A DNA stretch of 35,749 nt from an uncultured Collinsella sp. (GTDB lineage: Bacteria; Actinomycetota; Coriobacteriia; Coriobacteriales; Coriobacteriaceae). How positions within the stretch are numbered: position 1 is the first letter of the stretch; each line of letters starts with the position of its first letter. Of this stretch, positions 1 to 7,672 are shown in pieces. The DNA is taken from positions 1 to 35,749 of the forward strand of contig CATXXF010000021.1 in assembly GCA_958403395.1 (NCBI GenBank), in the 5' to 3' direction. Both the position numbers and the translations under genes were made by a program. The notes below the pieces were generated by a model, which did not search any database, had not been told where the DNA came from, and saw nothing but the letters and a program-made list of their open reading frames with translations.

Positions 1-18
1 TTTTTATTTGTTGATGTT

Positions 19-154
19 GCGTAACCAACAGCGAGCGGGCCGCAAGTGCCCCAGGTTGCCGTGAAAGAGGAGCGACGCGTACTTCGGTACGCAAGCGACG
101 GCTTGAACGGCAAGATGGGGTGCTTGCGACCCGCGCAGCGTCGAGCAGTTACGC
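19..154. repeat. Long imperfect inverted repeat (candidate structured RNA or miniature element)
   Basis: Two arms of about 65 bases (19-82 and 87-154) are imperfect reverse complements around a C(TTCG)G tetraloop. The innermost stem GCGTAC/GTACGC (77-82, 87-92) is perfect. Farther out, matching blocks include GCGGG, CGCAAG, CCCCA and TTGCCGT, and the outer ends are GCGTAAC (19-25) and GTTACGC (148-154). The outer right arm could instead pair with 168-174, so two structures compete. No convincing reading frame is visible here. It lies just downstream of ettA and could be a structured 3' RNA or a dispersed repeat; which one cannot be decided from one copy. Confidence 0.5.
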
Positions 155-173
155 GGTTTGGAAAACCGCGTAA
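149..173 (-). terminator. Perfect 11-bp hairpin just after ettA
   Basis: TTACGCGGTTT (149-159) and AAACCGCGTAA (163-173) form a perfect stem with a 3-base loop, starting 5 bases after the ettA stop codon. No T-run follows on the minus strand, so it may be an RNA 3' end stabiliser rather than a full intrinsic terminator. It shares the GTTACGC block with the larger inverted repeat beside it. Confidence 0.5.
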
Positions 174-177
174 CGAT

Positions 178-1857
178 CTAGTCGCGCGTCAGCTTACGGT
201 GAATACGATGCGGCTGGGCTGCGTCCTCGCCCAGGCGCTCGATGCGGTTGGCCTGATAGGCCTCAAAGTTGCCCTCGAACCAATACCAGTTGCCCGGATT
301 CTCGTCGGTGCCCTCCCACGCCAGAATGTGCGTGGCGACGCGGTCCAGGAACATGCGGTCGTGGCTAATGACCACCGAGCAGCCCGGGAACTCGAGCAGC
401 GCCGCTTCGAGCGAGGACAGCGTCTCGACGTCGAGGTCGTTTGTGGGCTCGTCAAGGAGCAGCAGGTTGCCGCCCTGCTTGAGCGTGAGCGCCAGGTTCA
501 GGCGGTTGCGCTCGCCACCGGAAAGTACGCCAGCGCGCTTCTGCTGGTCCTGGCCCTTAAAGCCAAAGCTCGCCACATAAGCGCGGCTCGGAACCTCAGT
601 CTCGCCGACCATCATGTGGTCCAGGCCATCCGAGACGACCTCCCACAGGTTCTTATCGGGGTCGATGCCGGAACGGTTCTGGTCGACGTAAGAAATCTTG
701 ACGGTCTCGCCCACCTCGAGCTCGCCCGAAGTCAGCGGCTCCAGACCCACAATCGTCTTGAACAGTGTGGTCTTGCCCACGCCGTTGGGACCGATCACGC
801 CCACGATGCCGTTGCGCGGCAGGGTGAACGAAAGGTCATCGATGAGCACGCGGCCATCGAACTCCTTGTGCAGATGATGGGCCTCGAGCACCTTGTTGCC
901 CAAACGCGGGCCCACAGGGATGCGGATGTCGGTCCAGTCGAGCTTCTGGCTTGCGCGGGCCTCGGCCTCCATCTCCTCGTAGCGAGCCAGACGGGCCTTG
1001 TTCTTGGCCTGGCGAGCCTTGGGCGAGCTGCGTACCCACTCGAGCTCGGCCTCCATGCGCTTGGCGAGCTTGGCGTCGCGGTTGCCCTGCGCCTCGATAC
1101 GGGCGGCCTTGGTCTCCAGATACGTGGAGTAGTTGCCCTTGTAGGGATAGAGGTGGCCGCGGTCGACCTCGCAGATCCACTCGGCAACGTTGTCCAGGAA
1201 GTAGCGATCGTGTGTGACGGCAAGCACCGCGCCCTGGTAGTTGTGCAGGAAGTGCTCGAGCCACAGGATCGACTCAGCGTCCAGGTGGTTCGTGGGCTCG
1301 TCGAGCAGCAGCAGGTCGGGAGCCTCGAGCAGCAGCTTGCACAGGGCCACGCGACGGCGCTCGCCGCCGGAAAGCACGTTGACCGGCATGTCGGAATCGG
1401 GCAGCTGCAGGGCGTCCATGGCCTGGCCGAGCTTGGAATCGATATCCCAGCCGTCGGCGGCGTCAATCTCGTCCTGGAGCTTGCCCATCTCGGCCATGAG
1501 GGCGTCCATGTCGCAATCCGGGTCGCACATCTCCTCGCCGATCTTGTTGAAGCGATCGACCTTGGCGATCATGTCGCCAAATGCCATGCGCACGTTCTCG
1601 ATGACGGTCTTGTCGTCGTCGAGCGGCGGCTCCTGCTGCAGGATACCCACGGTGTAGCCGGGGGTAAGCCTAGCATCGCCGTTGGAGACCTCCTCGATGC
1701 CGGCCATGATCTTGAGCAGGGTCGACTTGCCCATACCGTTGGGGCCCACGACGCCGATCTTGGCACCGGGGTAGAAGCTCAGGGTCACGTCGTCAAGGAT
1801 CACCTTGTCGCCATGGGCCTTGCGAGCCTGATACATCTGGTAGATAAACTCCGCCAT
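178..1857 (-). CDS. ettA: Energy-dependent translational throttle protein EttA (ABC-F ATPase)
   Basis: ABC-F proteins bind the ribosomal E site and tune translation to the ATP/ADP ratio; they are cytosolic and have no membrane partner. The 559-residue product has two ABC domains in tandem: the first Walker A is GPNGMGKST (38-46), followed by LSGGERRRV and LLLDEPTNHLD; the second half has GPNGVGKTT, LSGGERNRL and LLLDEPTNDLD. Between them is the charged linker (KARQAKNKARLARYEEME) typical of ABC-F. Length is close to the 555 residues of E. coli EttA, and no transmembrane segment is present. An AAAGGA box lies somewhat far (about 12 bases) upstream of the ATG. It is transcribed alone as far as can be seen, ending at a hairpin. 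Identification as EttA rather than another ABC-F subfamily rests on overall likeness and length. Confidence 0.93.
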   Translation of the reverse strand: MAEFIYQMYQARKAHGDKVILDDVTLSFYPGAKIGVVGPNGMGKSTLLKIMAGIEEVSNGDARLTPGYTVGILQQEPPLDDDKTVIENVRMAFGDMIAKVDRFNKIGEEMCDPDCDMDALMAEMGKLQDEIDAADGWDIDSKLGQAMDALQLPDSDMPVNVLSGGERRRVALCKLLLEAPDLLLLDEPTNHLDAESILWLEHFLHNYQGAVLAVTHDRYFLDNVAEWICEVDRGHLYPYKGNYSTYLETKAARIEAQGNRDAKLAKRMEAELEWVRSSPKARQAKNKARLARYEEMEAEARASQKLDWTDIRIPVGPRLGNKVLEAHHLHKEFDGRVLIDDLSFTLPRNGIVGVIGPNGVGKTTLFKTIVGLEPLTSGELEVGETVKISYVDQNRSGIDPDKNLWEVVSDGLDHMMVGETEVPSRAYVASFGFKGQDQQKRAGVLSGGERNRLNLALTLKQGGNLLLLDEPTNDLDVETLSSLEAALLEFPGCSVVISHDRMFLDRVATHILAWEGTDENPGNWYWFEGNFEAYQANRIERLGEDAAQPHRIHRKLTRD

Positions 1858-1948
1858 TTGTCTGTTCTATCCTTTCTACCTGCTGTTTCCCTATTCTTGA
1901 TTCGCTTTAGTGGAAACGAAATGAGGGAACCAGCTCTGAAACGTAACG

Positions 1949-1970
1949 AAAAAGGGGCATGGTTGCCCAC
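1949..1970 (-). terminator. Putative terminator of the sdpR-sdpI operon
   Basis: On the minus strand a short GGGCA-ACCA-TGCCC hairpin is followed by CTTTTT. It lies about 70 bases downstream of the SdpI-like stop codon and upstream of ettA, where a terminator is expected. The stem is only 5 bp, so strength is uncertain. Confidence 0.5.
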
Positions 1971-2041
1971 ACCCCCTAATACTACCTGGGAAAAGTCCCC
2001 CGGAACATACTATGAACTGCGTACGCTAGTTTTCCGCAACC

Positions 2042-2746
2042 TTAACGAGCGGCTCGCTGCGATTTGCGCCACAACAGATACGAGTAGACGTAGACGGCTC
2101 CAACCGAACCAAACGCCAGAGCCGCAATCACCGCGGCGACGACTTCACTCGAAAGCACGCTGCCTGCCACGCCCATCACAATCAGGCCAATACCCAGCAC
2201 CATAAAGCAGGCGCCGCCAAAACGCTGCGTACGGCGCCAGTTCTCGGGATCGGCAAGCGCCCAAGGTGTCTTGATACCGAGCGTATAGTTCTGCTTCACA
2301 CGCGGCAAGTAGTTGCCTACGCCGATGAACAGCAAACCGACAACACCGGAAATCAGCACGTTAACCGAACCGACCGCCGGCACCACGCCCCAGACCGTAA
2401 GCTCTCCCAGCCAGCTTATGGCGCACATGAACAAGGTGAAGGCGATTACGAAGCCCTGGTAGAACTTGCCCGAGGTTCGATATGCCTCACCTTTGGGGTC
2501 GATGCGCGGCACCATGCGGAACATTGCGAGAAGCGCCAGAGGCAGCACGCCGAGCGCGGAGGCCATCCAGCTAGGACCCCAACCGTCGACGGCGCCGTTC
2601 GCGCCCCAGTGCGTGGGAATCTGCGTAGGCAAGCTCGGCATCACCATGAGGTGCGCTACGACATTGGCGACGCACAGAGCGACCAGCGCAATCCACACGC
2701 GCGACGATACCCCCGTGGGGTGAATGCCCTTGTTTTCGTTATTCAT
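2042..2746 (-). CDS. SdpI/YhfL-family membrane protein
   Basis: A 234-residue polytopic membrane protein of the SdpI family (DUF1648 N-terminal region followed by an SdpI domain). In Bacillus subtilis SdpI gives immunity to the SDP toxin and sequesters the repressor SdpR; many homologues are of unknown role. The N-terminal DUF1648 signature MPSLPTQIPTHWGANGAVDG is present, followed by about five further hydrophobic segments and the YTLGIKTPWAL motif of the SdpI domain near residue 160. The ATG at 2746 is preferred because GGAAGG sits 8-9 bases upstream; the GTG at 2755 would have the box too close. The first 8 bases overlap the end of the ArsR-type gene, indicating translational coupling. No toxin-like sdpC gene is visible nearby, so an immunity role is not shown. 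Confidence 0.85.
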   Translation of the reverse strand: MNNENKGIHPTGVSSRVWIALVALCVANVVAHLMVMPSLPTQIPTHWGANGAVDGWGPSWMASALGVLPLALLAMFRMVPRIDPKGEAYRTSGKFYQGFVIAFTLFMCAISWLGELTVWGVVPAVGSVNVLISGVVGLLFIGVGNYLPRVKQNYTLGIKTPWALADPENWRRTQRFGGACFMVLGIGLIVMGVAGSVLSSEVVAAVIAALAFGSVGAVYVYSYLLWRKSQRAAR

Positions 2747-3017
2747 CCTTATCACCTTCCGTGTTTGTAAAGCCCATAAACCAACCGATCAAGTCCTGCA
2801 TGACGGTGGTGTTTAAGCTGTAAACGATGTTTTGGCCATGACGTTCGTCGGTCACCAACCCGGCGTTTTTGAGCGTCGCCAAGTGATGGCTCAACGACGG
2901 CTTGCTGATGTCAAAATGCTCGGCAAGCTCCCCGGCCGTGCAATTGCCCTCGCGCAGCAGTTCCAAAATGTGACGCCGTGTAGGATCGGCTAGCGCCTTA
3001 AAACCCTCTCCCGGCAT
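2739..3017 (-). CDS. ArsR-family winged-helix repressor, SdpR-like
   Basis: A 92-residue ArsR/SmtB-type DNA-binding protein. The N-terminal FKALADPTRRHILELLREG and the recognition helix region KPSLSHHLATLKNAGLV are typical of the SdpR-like autorepressor branch. No cysteine metal-binding motif of the ArsR type is seen in the recognition helix. The ATG at 3017 is chosen over the earlier ones because GGAGG lies 5 bases upstream of it. In Bacillus, SdpR represses the sdpRI operon and is trapped at the membrane by SdpI when the ligand is present; the coupled gene order here suggests the same signal loop. The operator and promoter just upstream support autoregulation. Confidence 0.9.
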   Translation of the reverse strand: MPGEGFKALADPTRRHILELLREGNCTAGELAEHFDISKPSLSHHLATLKNAGLVTDERHGQNIVYSLNTTVMQDLIGWFMGFTNTEGDKDE

Positions 3018-3051
3018 AAGACCTCCTCTCATCATCTCTCATGACGTGCAC

Positions 3052-3089
3052 ACTATACTCAATATTTAGATGTTTGTCTAACTATCTAA
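3052..3089 (-). promoter_or_regulatory. Promoter and candidate operator of the sdpRI-like operon
   Basis: On the minus strand TAGACA (3075-3080) and TATAGT (3052-3057) are separated by 17 bases, a good sigma-70 type promoter. The perfect inverted repeat TTAGAT (3066-3071) / ATCTAA (3084-3089) with 12 bases between brackets the -35 box. This placement would let a dimeric winged-helix repressor block RNA polymerase. Assignment of the repeat to the SdpR-like protein is inference. Confidence 0.65.
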
Positions 3090-3146
3090 TCGCAATGCTT
3101 CAAACCACATCAAAGCAAACGCCATCGCAACCTATGGGCGATTACC

Positions 3147-3152
3147 TATAAT
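3147..3152 (+). promoter_or_regulatory. -10 box of tcdA promoter
   Basis: A perfect TATAAT lies 45 bases upstream of the tcdA start on the + strand. No convincing -35 box is seen at 16-18 bases upstream, so this is a partial promoter call. It is divergent to the sdpRI-like promoter, in the same intergenic region. Confidence 0.45.
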
Positions 3153-3196
3153 GGCGATAGCTAAAACACGACCTGCTTCCCCATCGGAGGATATCT

Positions 3197-3994
3197 ATGA
3201 CCGAAACCACAGCCGCAACTCCCATCGAGACACGCGACACCAAGCTCGAGATTATCATGGGCCGCGAGGCACTCGATAAGCTCGCCGATGCTACGGTGCT
3301 AGTGCTCGGCTGCGGAGGCGTGGGCTCCAACTGCTGCGAGGCACTCGCCCGCGGCGGCATCGGTCATTTCGTCATTCTGGATAAGGACATCATCGCGCCC
3401 AGCAATATCAATCGCCAGGCTATCGCCTTTCACAGCACCGTCGGCAAGCGCAAAGTCGACGTCATGGAGGCTATGATTCACGACATCAACCCTACCGCTA
3501 CCGTCATCAAGCGCACCGAATACCTGCTGAGCGACAACATCGATGATTTCTTCGCGAGCGTTTTGGAGCAGACGGACGGCAAGCTCGACTACGTCGTCGA
3601 CGCCATCGACACCATCTCGGCCAAGCTCACCATTGCCAAATATGCTCAGGACCACGACATTCGTTTGGTTAGCTCCATGGGCGGGGCCAACAAGCTCCAT
3701 CCCGAGTGCCTCCGCTTTGCCGACATTTTCGATACGGTACGTGACCCCATGAGCCGCATCATGCGCAAAGAATGCAAGAAGCGCGGAATCAAGAGCCTGC
3801 ATGTACTGTTTAGCTGCGAGGAATCGGTTAAGACACAGCCCCGCGACCCTTCCAACATCCACGAGCGCACCGAGCTGGGAACCGCCAGCTTTATGCCGCC
3901 CATCATGGGCCAGATGATTGCCGGCGAGGTTATCCGCCAGATCAGCGGCCGCGGCACTGAGCGCGTACGCTCCGATGGCCAACGTCTGGACTAG
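3197..3994 (+). CDS. tcdA: tRNA threonylcarbamoyladenosine dehydratase TcdA (ThiF/E1-like)
   Basis: TcdA is an E1-like enzyme that uses ATP to cyclise the threonylcarbamoyl group of t6A37 in tRNA to ct6A. The 265-residue protein has the nucleotide-binding loop VLGCGGVGSNCCEALAR (about residues 36-52), the acidic LDKD after the second strand, the E1-type INRQ motif near residue 74, and the C-terminal segment FSCEESVKTQPRD characteristic of the CsdL/TcdA branch rather than MoeB or ThiF. A GGAGG box lies 7 bases before the ATG. The sulfur-relay partners CsdA/CsdE are not in the window. It is followed 14 bases later by a TatD-family gene in the same direction, so the two are probably cotranscribed. 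Confidence 0.9.
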   Translation: MTETTAATPIETRDTKLEIIMGREALDKLADATVLVLGCGGVGSNCCEALARGGIGHFVILDKDIIAPSNINRQAIAFHSTVGKRKVDVMEAMIHDINPTATVIKRTEYLLSDNIDDFFASVLEQTDGKLDYVVDAIDTISAKLTIAKYAQDHDIRLVSSMGGANKLHPECLRFADIFDTVRDPMSRIMRKECKKRGIKSLHVLFSCEESVKTQPRDPSNIHERTELGTASFMPPIMGQMIAGEVIRQISGRGTERVRSDGQRLD

Positions 3995-4008
3995 CGGAGC
4001 GCACCGAG

Positions 4009-4791
4009 ATGGAGACCCGGTTATTTGATGCACACTGCCATCTTGATTTAATGGCTCACCCGGACGCCGTTGCCGATGAGGCGACGGCGCTGGGCTTGGG
4101 TCTATTTGACTGCGGCGTCAATCCGCGCGACTTTTCGGCCGCAAACGAGCGCGCCTGTCGCCAACCAGGCATCATCGCCGGCGTTGGGCTTCACCCCTGG
4201 TGGCTCGCCGATGGCCACTGCGGTTTTGTCGAAGTCAATCTGCTTTGCGAAGTTGCTGCCCAAGAACGCTACATCGGCGAAGTCGGACTCGACTTTTCCG
4301 CGCGCTTTGCTGGAAGTGAGCCGCTACAAATACAGGCACTTAACCGGCTCTGCGATACACTCGTGCAGCATCCTCTTACCGGGCGCGTGATATCAATTCA
4401 CGCCGTTCGTTCGGCAGAAGCCGTACTGGACGTCCTCGAATCGCATGGACTACTCATCCCAAACCCCGATTCCCCCGCTATCATCTTCCACTGGTTTAGC
4501 GGCACTTCGGACGAACTCGCCCGCGCGCGTAATGCGGGCTGTTATTTTTCCGTCAACGAACGCGTATTCGCGACCAAGCGCGGTCGCGAATACGCACGAC
4601 AGATTCCACTCGATCGTTTACTGCTCGAGACCGATTCACCAGCCGAACCAAACACAGAAACAAACGCACAGTCGCTCATCAGATCGCTCACAAGGACCTC
4701 GATGCGCATTGCCTCACTCAAAAACTGTGACGCAAAGCGCATCGAGTCGGTAGTTTTAGCAAATGCGCACTCTGTTTTTGACCTTCACTAA
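4009..4791 (+). CDS. TatD-family metal-dependent hydrolase (DNase)
   Basis: TatD proteins are TIM-barrel, divalent-metal phosphoesterases with 3'-5' exonuclease activity; they act in DNA repair or degradation in the cytosol. The 260-residue product has the N-terminal metal motif DAHCHLD (7-13), the GEVGLDFS motif, SIHAVRS, FHWFSG and the C-terminal LLETDSP, in the family's usual order. The barrel is complete and the length (about 260) is normal. A GGAG element lies 10 bases upstream of the ATG, weaker than at neighbouring genes. It faces the sugar kinase gene on the other strand with about 80 bases between. The exact subfamily (TatD, YcfH or YjjV) cannot be told. Confidence 0.85.
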   Translation: METRLFDAHCHLDLMAHPDAVADEATALGLGLFDCGVNPRDFSAANERACRQPGIIAGVGLHPWWLADGHCGFVEVNLLCEVAAQERYIGEVGLDFSARFAGSEPLQIQALNRLCDTLVQHPLTGRVISIHAVRSAEAVLDVLESHGLLIPNPDSPAIIFHWFSGTSDELARARNAGCYFSVNERVFATKRGREYARQIPLDRLLLETDSPAEPNTETNAQSLIRSLTRTSMRIASLKNCDAKRIESVVLANAHSVFDLH

Positions 4792-4870
4792 CCCCTGTGG
4801 GCAAAAATGCCAAGGGACATGCGAATCGCACAACGCAGTCCCTATTGGTAGGCAGTACAATTCGGCAGCA

Positions 4871-6388
4871 TTACACCAATTCGTGCATGAGATCACGGTT
4901 GCGTGCATACAATTCGTCAAAGATATGACGACGCGACGCATATAACTCGTGGGCAGCCATATCGGGCTCGATTGTTTGCGCAACGCCAAGGACTCGGGCG
5001 AGTTCATCCCATGATGCATAGGCGCCACCTGCGAGAGCTGCCATGATGGCATCACCGAAGCATGCGCCCACCGTAACCTTGGCAACCGAGACCTCGCGCC
5101 CGCATACGTCGGCGATAGCCTGCATCCAAACTGGATTCTTGGTTCCACCTCCGACAAGCATAATGCGTCCAATTGGCAGACCATGCTCTCGCTCGATAAT
5201 GTCGACATGAGATGCAACGGTATACGCGACGCCTTCCAAGGCGGCGCGAACCATATGGGCTCGCGTATGCCTTCCGGTCAGGCCAAAGAAGACGCCACGC
5301 GCCGCGGGATCATTGAGCGGAGTACGCTCCCCCGCAAAGTACGGCAGACACAGGAGCCCATCGGCACCCGGCGCCACGTCGGCGGCATCATGCGCCATAA
5401 CCGAATATGCATCGGGGCCACCGTGGTCCTCGGCCTCCACGGCATCGCGATACAGCTCTTGGCGCAGCCACGATGTGAGCGCACCCGCCGTATTGGTCCC
5501 CGCGCAGATCCCGTAAGTTCCGGGAATGATAAACGTCCCCGGCCACAGGCGGGCATCATCGATCATATGATCAGCTAGGTAGATGAAATACGCCGTACTC
5601 CCCAACTGAACCATCATATCGCCGGGACGGAATACACCCGTCGAAATGGCCTCGGCACCAGAGTCGCCCGTTCCCACTAAGACAGGTGTCCCTGCCGCGA
5701 GCCCCGTCGCCTCAGCCGCACGCCGCGTAATCACCCCGGCAATATCGGTAGCCGACATTACCTCCGCCATCTGGTCAGGCCGGCAGAAACGAGCACATTC
5801 ACGAGCATCAACCTTCCAGGTGTAGCGGTCGTATAGGGGAAGAAAATCCTCCGCCAAATAACGGTCCACCGTAAAACGCCCCGTCAACTTTGCGCATAGA
5901 AACGATGACGCCGTCAGGAACTTCGCGGCACGTTCGTGCACCTCGGGCATATTCTCCTTAAACCACAAGATCTTGGGAGCAATATCTGACGAACAGGGAT
6001 CGTGCCCGAAAAGCTCGCGTGCGCGATCTGACCCATATTCGGAAAGGAGCTCGTCAATCTGCGGCTTCGAACGTGCATCGACTCCATACAAAATCGCGGG
6101 CGCCAGCGCGTTGCACTCGGTATCGACCGGCACACAGTCGCAACCCAATGCGGAAAGGCCCACGCATCCGATCTGTGCCGCGTTAACCCCCGATCGCGCC
6201 ACCAGCTCGCGCGACAAGCGGCAAAAATCGCCCCACCAGACTGCCTCCGCATCATGCTGGTACCATCCGTCACACGGGTTGTCCGTCTCATGTCCACAAG
6301 AGGCTTGGCAAACGATATTGCATCGATCATCGATTAAAACGCCTTTAGAGGCGCTTGTCCCAATATCAATACCCAGATAGAGCGCCAT
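4871..6388 (-). CDS. FGGY-family carbohydrate kinase (xylulokinase-like)
   Basis: FGGY kinases phosphorylate open-chain sugars, polyols or ketoses with ATP. The 505-residue protein starts with the ATPase phosphate loop YLGIDIGTSASKGVLID (residues 4-20), has VGLSALGCDCVPVD, a conserved GTGDSGAEAIS region near residue 250, and the second-domain adenosine motif GGGTKNPVWMQAIAD near 420. Overall likeness is to xylulokinases, but the substrate is not clear because FGGY members change specificity easily. It is the last gene of the minus-strand catabolic operon, 6 bases after the BtpA/SgcQ-like gene. A GGAG box sits upstream of the ATG. Its product would feed phosphorylated sugar into the pathway run by its neighbours (PfkB kinase, amidohydrolase, SgcQ-like protein). 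Confidence 0.88.
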   Translation of the reverse strand: MALYLGIDIGTSASKGVLIDDRCNIVCQASCGHETDNPCDGWYQHDAEAVWWGDFCRLSRELVARSGVNAAQIGCVGLSALGCDCVPVDTECNALAPAILYGVDARSKPQIDELLSEYGSDRARELFGHDPCSSDIAPKILWFKENMPEVHERAAKFLTASSFLCAKLTGRFTVDRYLAEDFLPLYDRYTWKVDARECARFCRPDQMAEVMSATDIAGVITRRAAEATGLAAGTPVLVGTGDSGAEAISTGVFRPGDMMVQLGSTAYFIYLADHMIDDARLWPGTFIIPGTYGICAGTNTAGALTSWLRQELYRDAVEAEDHGGPDAYSVMAHDAADVAPGADGLLCLPYFAGERTPLNDPAARGVFFGLTGRHTRAHMVRAALEGVAYTVASHVDIIEREHGLPIGRIMLVGGGTKNPVWMQAIADVCGREVSVAKVTVGACFGDAIMAALAGGAYASWDELARVLGVAQTIEPDMAAHELYASRRHIFDELYARNRDLMHELV

Positions 6389-6394
6389 AGGTGC

Positions 6395-7204
6395 CTACTC
6401 CCCTCGCGCCGTACGAGCGGCAGCCATAAAACGAGCTACCCGCTCAACATCAACCGGAGCATCCAGCTTTCCGTCGCGCTTTAAGCAGGTGCCGACAAAC
6501 GCGCCATCGTAGTGAGCAAATACGTCAGCCACGGTATTTTCGCGACAACCGGTGCCACATACCACGGGTACTTCGCCAACACGCTCGCGGACTTCATCGG
6601 CAAGCTCGCCCGAAGCGCCACGACCGGCAGCCGAACCGCCGATGACCATTGCATCCGGAAGGCAATTAAAGAGAAGTGAATCGGCAATGTCCGCAGTCGT
6701 GCGGTCGTTGAGATAAACCTCCCCCTCGCTCGTGATGAAGTGAAAAAGCTTGAGGTCATCCAGGCGCAGCGCGGCCTTGCGACGCATGGTGTGCGCGAAA
6801 TCTCGGTTAATCAGCCCGAGATCGCCGGCCCAGGCACCGCAAAAATTGCAGCGCGTGAACTGCGCATCGACGGCAGCGCACAGCTCGATTGTGGCATCAC
6901 CGTCGTAAATAGCCTCAGCTCCCCAAGGAGTCGATAGATCATGGGATAGAGCCCCGATTACATAGCCCATCGATGCAAGGGTTGAGGGAGAAACGTGCTG
7001 CTCATAGGGCATCGAGAGCTCATTGGTAATCAAAATGCCATCGACACCGCCCTGCTGCAACGCCTCGAGATCGCGCTTGGCGGCTTCCACGACCTGCGGC
7101 ACGCTTCCGCCCGGGTAATACAGCGGATCGCCCGGCAGAGGACGCAGGTGCAGCATTCCGATAACCGGCTTTTCGGTCTTGAACATCGAGGTTAGAAACG
7201 ACAT
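6395..7204 (-). CDS. BtpA/SgcQ-family TIM-barrel protein
   Basis: The BtpA/SgcQ family is a set of (beta-alpha)8 barrel proteins. BtpA was first tied to photosystem I stability in cyanobacteria, while SgcQ lies in a cryptic sugar operon of E. coli; biochemical function of the operon-linked type is poorly known. Visible family features are the opening KPVIGMLHLRPLPGDPLY, GGVDGILITNE, the mid-protein DLGLINRD and the C-terminal phosphate-binding-like VVCGTGCRENTVADVF and GAFVGTCLK. The product is 269 residues with the ATG at 7204, chosen because AAGGAG lies 6 bases upstream; the ATG at 7219 overlaps that ribosome binding site. It sits between the YjbQ-like and FGGY kinase genes, so a role in the same sugar or phospho-sugar pathway is inferred. 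Confidence 0.85.
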   Translation of the reverse strand: MSFLTSMFKTEKPVIGMLHLRPLPGDPLYYPGGSVPQVVEAAKRDLEALQQGGVDGILITNELSMPYEQHVSPSTLASMGYVIGALSHDLSTPWGAEAIYDGDATIELCAAVDAQFTRCNFCGAWAGDLGLINRDFAHTMRRKAALRLDDLKLFHFITSEGEVYLNDRTTADIADSLLFNCLPDAMVIGGSAAGRGASGELADEVRERVGEVPVVCGTGCRENTVADVFAHYDGAFVGTCLKRDGKLDAPVDVERVARFMAAARTARGE

Positions 7205-7237
7205 AACGTGCTCCTTCATAGGGTTATCGCAGGGACG

Positions 7238-7672
7238 TTACTCCCCCAGCACCTCGACGTACACTTTTCGCTTCTGCGGACCGTCAAACTCCGCAAGATA
7301 GATGTTCTGGGCACCTCCGCACACGATATGGCCATCTTGGACGGGAAAGAAGCAGCTGTTTCCACAAATCATGCTCTTGATATGCCCACAGGAGTTGTTG
7401 CCGGTGGCTCCATAGCTCGGCAGGAAGTGTGCATGCGCATAGGGGGCATCGAGTGGGGCGATGCGATCAAGCGTCTCCATAAGATCCGCCTCCACGCAGG
7501 GCAGCCCCTCGTTTACCACGATTCCACAGGTCGTATGCGACAAAATAATCGCTGCCAAGCCATTCGTCACCGAGCTGCGTTCGACGGCGGCGTGCACGTC
7601 TTCGGTAATATCGATGAACTGGTCCGGAGCAGTCGAGAGATAGCTCAATATCTCGAGCGTCACCATGTTCAC
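7238..7672 (-). CDS. YjbQ-family protein (UPF0047)
   Basis: YjbQ/UPF0047 proteins are small trimeric enzymes with a conserved histidine and metal site; E. coli YjbQ shows weak thiamine phosphate synthase activity, but the true role is unsettled. The 144-residue product carries the family core LSHTTCGIVVNEG (about residues 44-56), a histidine-containing segment, NSCGHIKSMICG, and the ending QNIYLAEFDGPQKRKVYVEV. The GTG start at 7672 overlaps the TGA of the upstream amidohydrolase by 4 bases; the internal ATG at 7666 is also possible. Tight coupling with an amidohydrolase and a BtpA/SgcQ-like gene suggests a catabolic role in this operon rather than thiamine biosynthesis. Confidence 0.85.
   Translation of the reverse strand: MNMVTLEILSYLSTAPDQFIDITEDVHAAVERSSVTNGLAAIILSHTTCGIVVNEGLPCVEADLMETLDRIAPLDAPYAHAHFLPSYGATGNNSCGHIKSMICGNSCFFPVQDGHIVCGGAQNIYLAEFDGPQKRKVYVEVLGE

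Noticed and set aside
46..2205. 719-codon + strand open frame
   Set aside because: It is the antisense shadow of ettA; no ribosome binding site, and the translated sequence has no recognisable domain, while the minus strand carries all ABC motifs.
4792..4870. AGGGAC...GTCCCT inverted repeat between the convergent TatD and FGGY kinase genes
   Set aside because: Six-base arms with a 20-base loop and no T-run are too weak to call a terminator.
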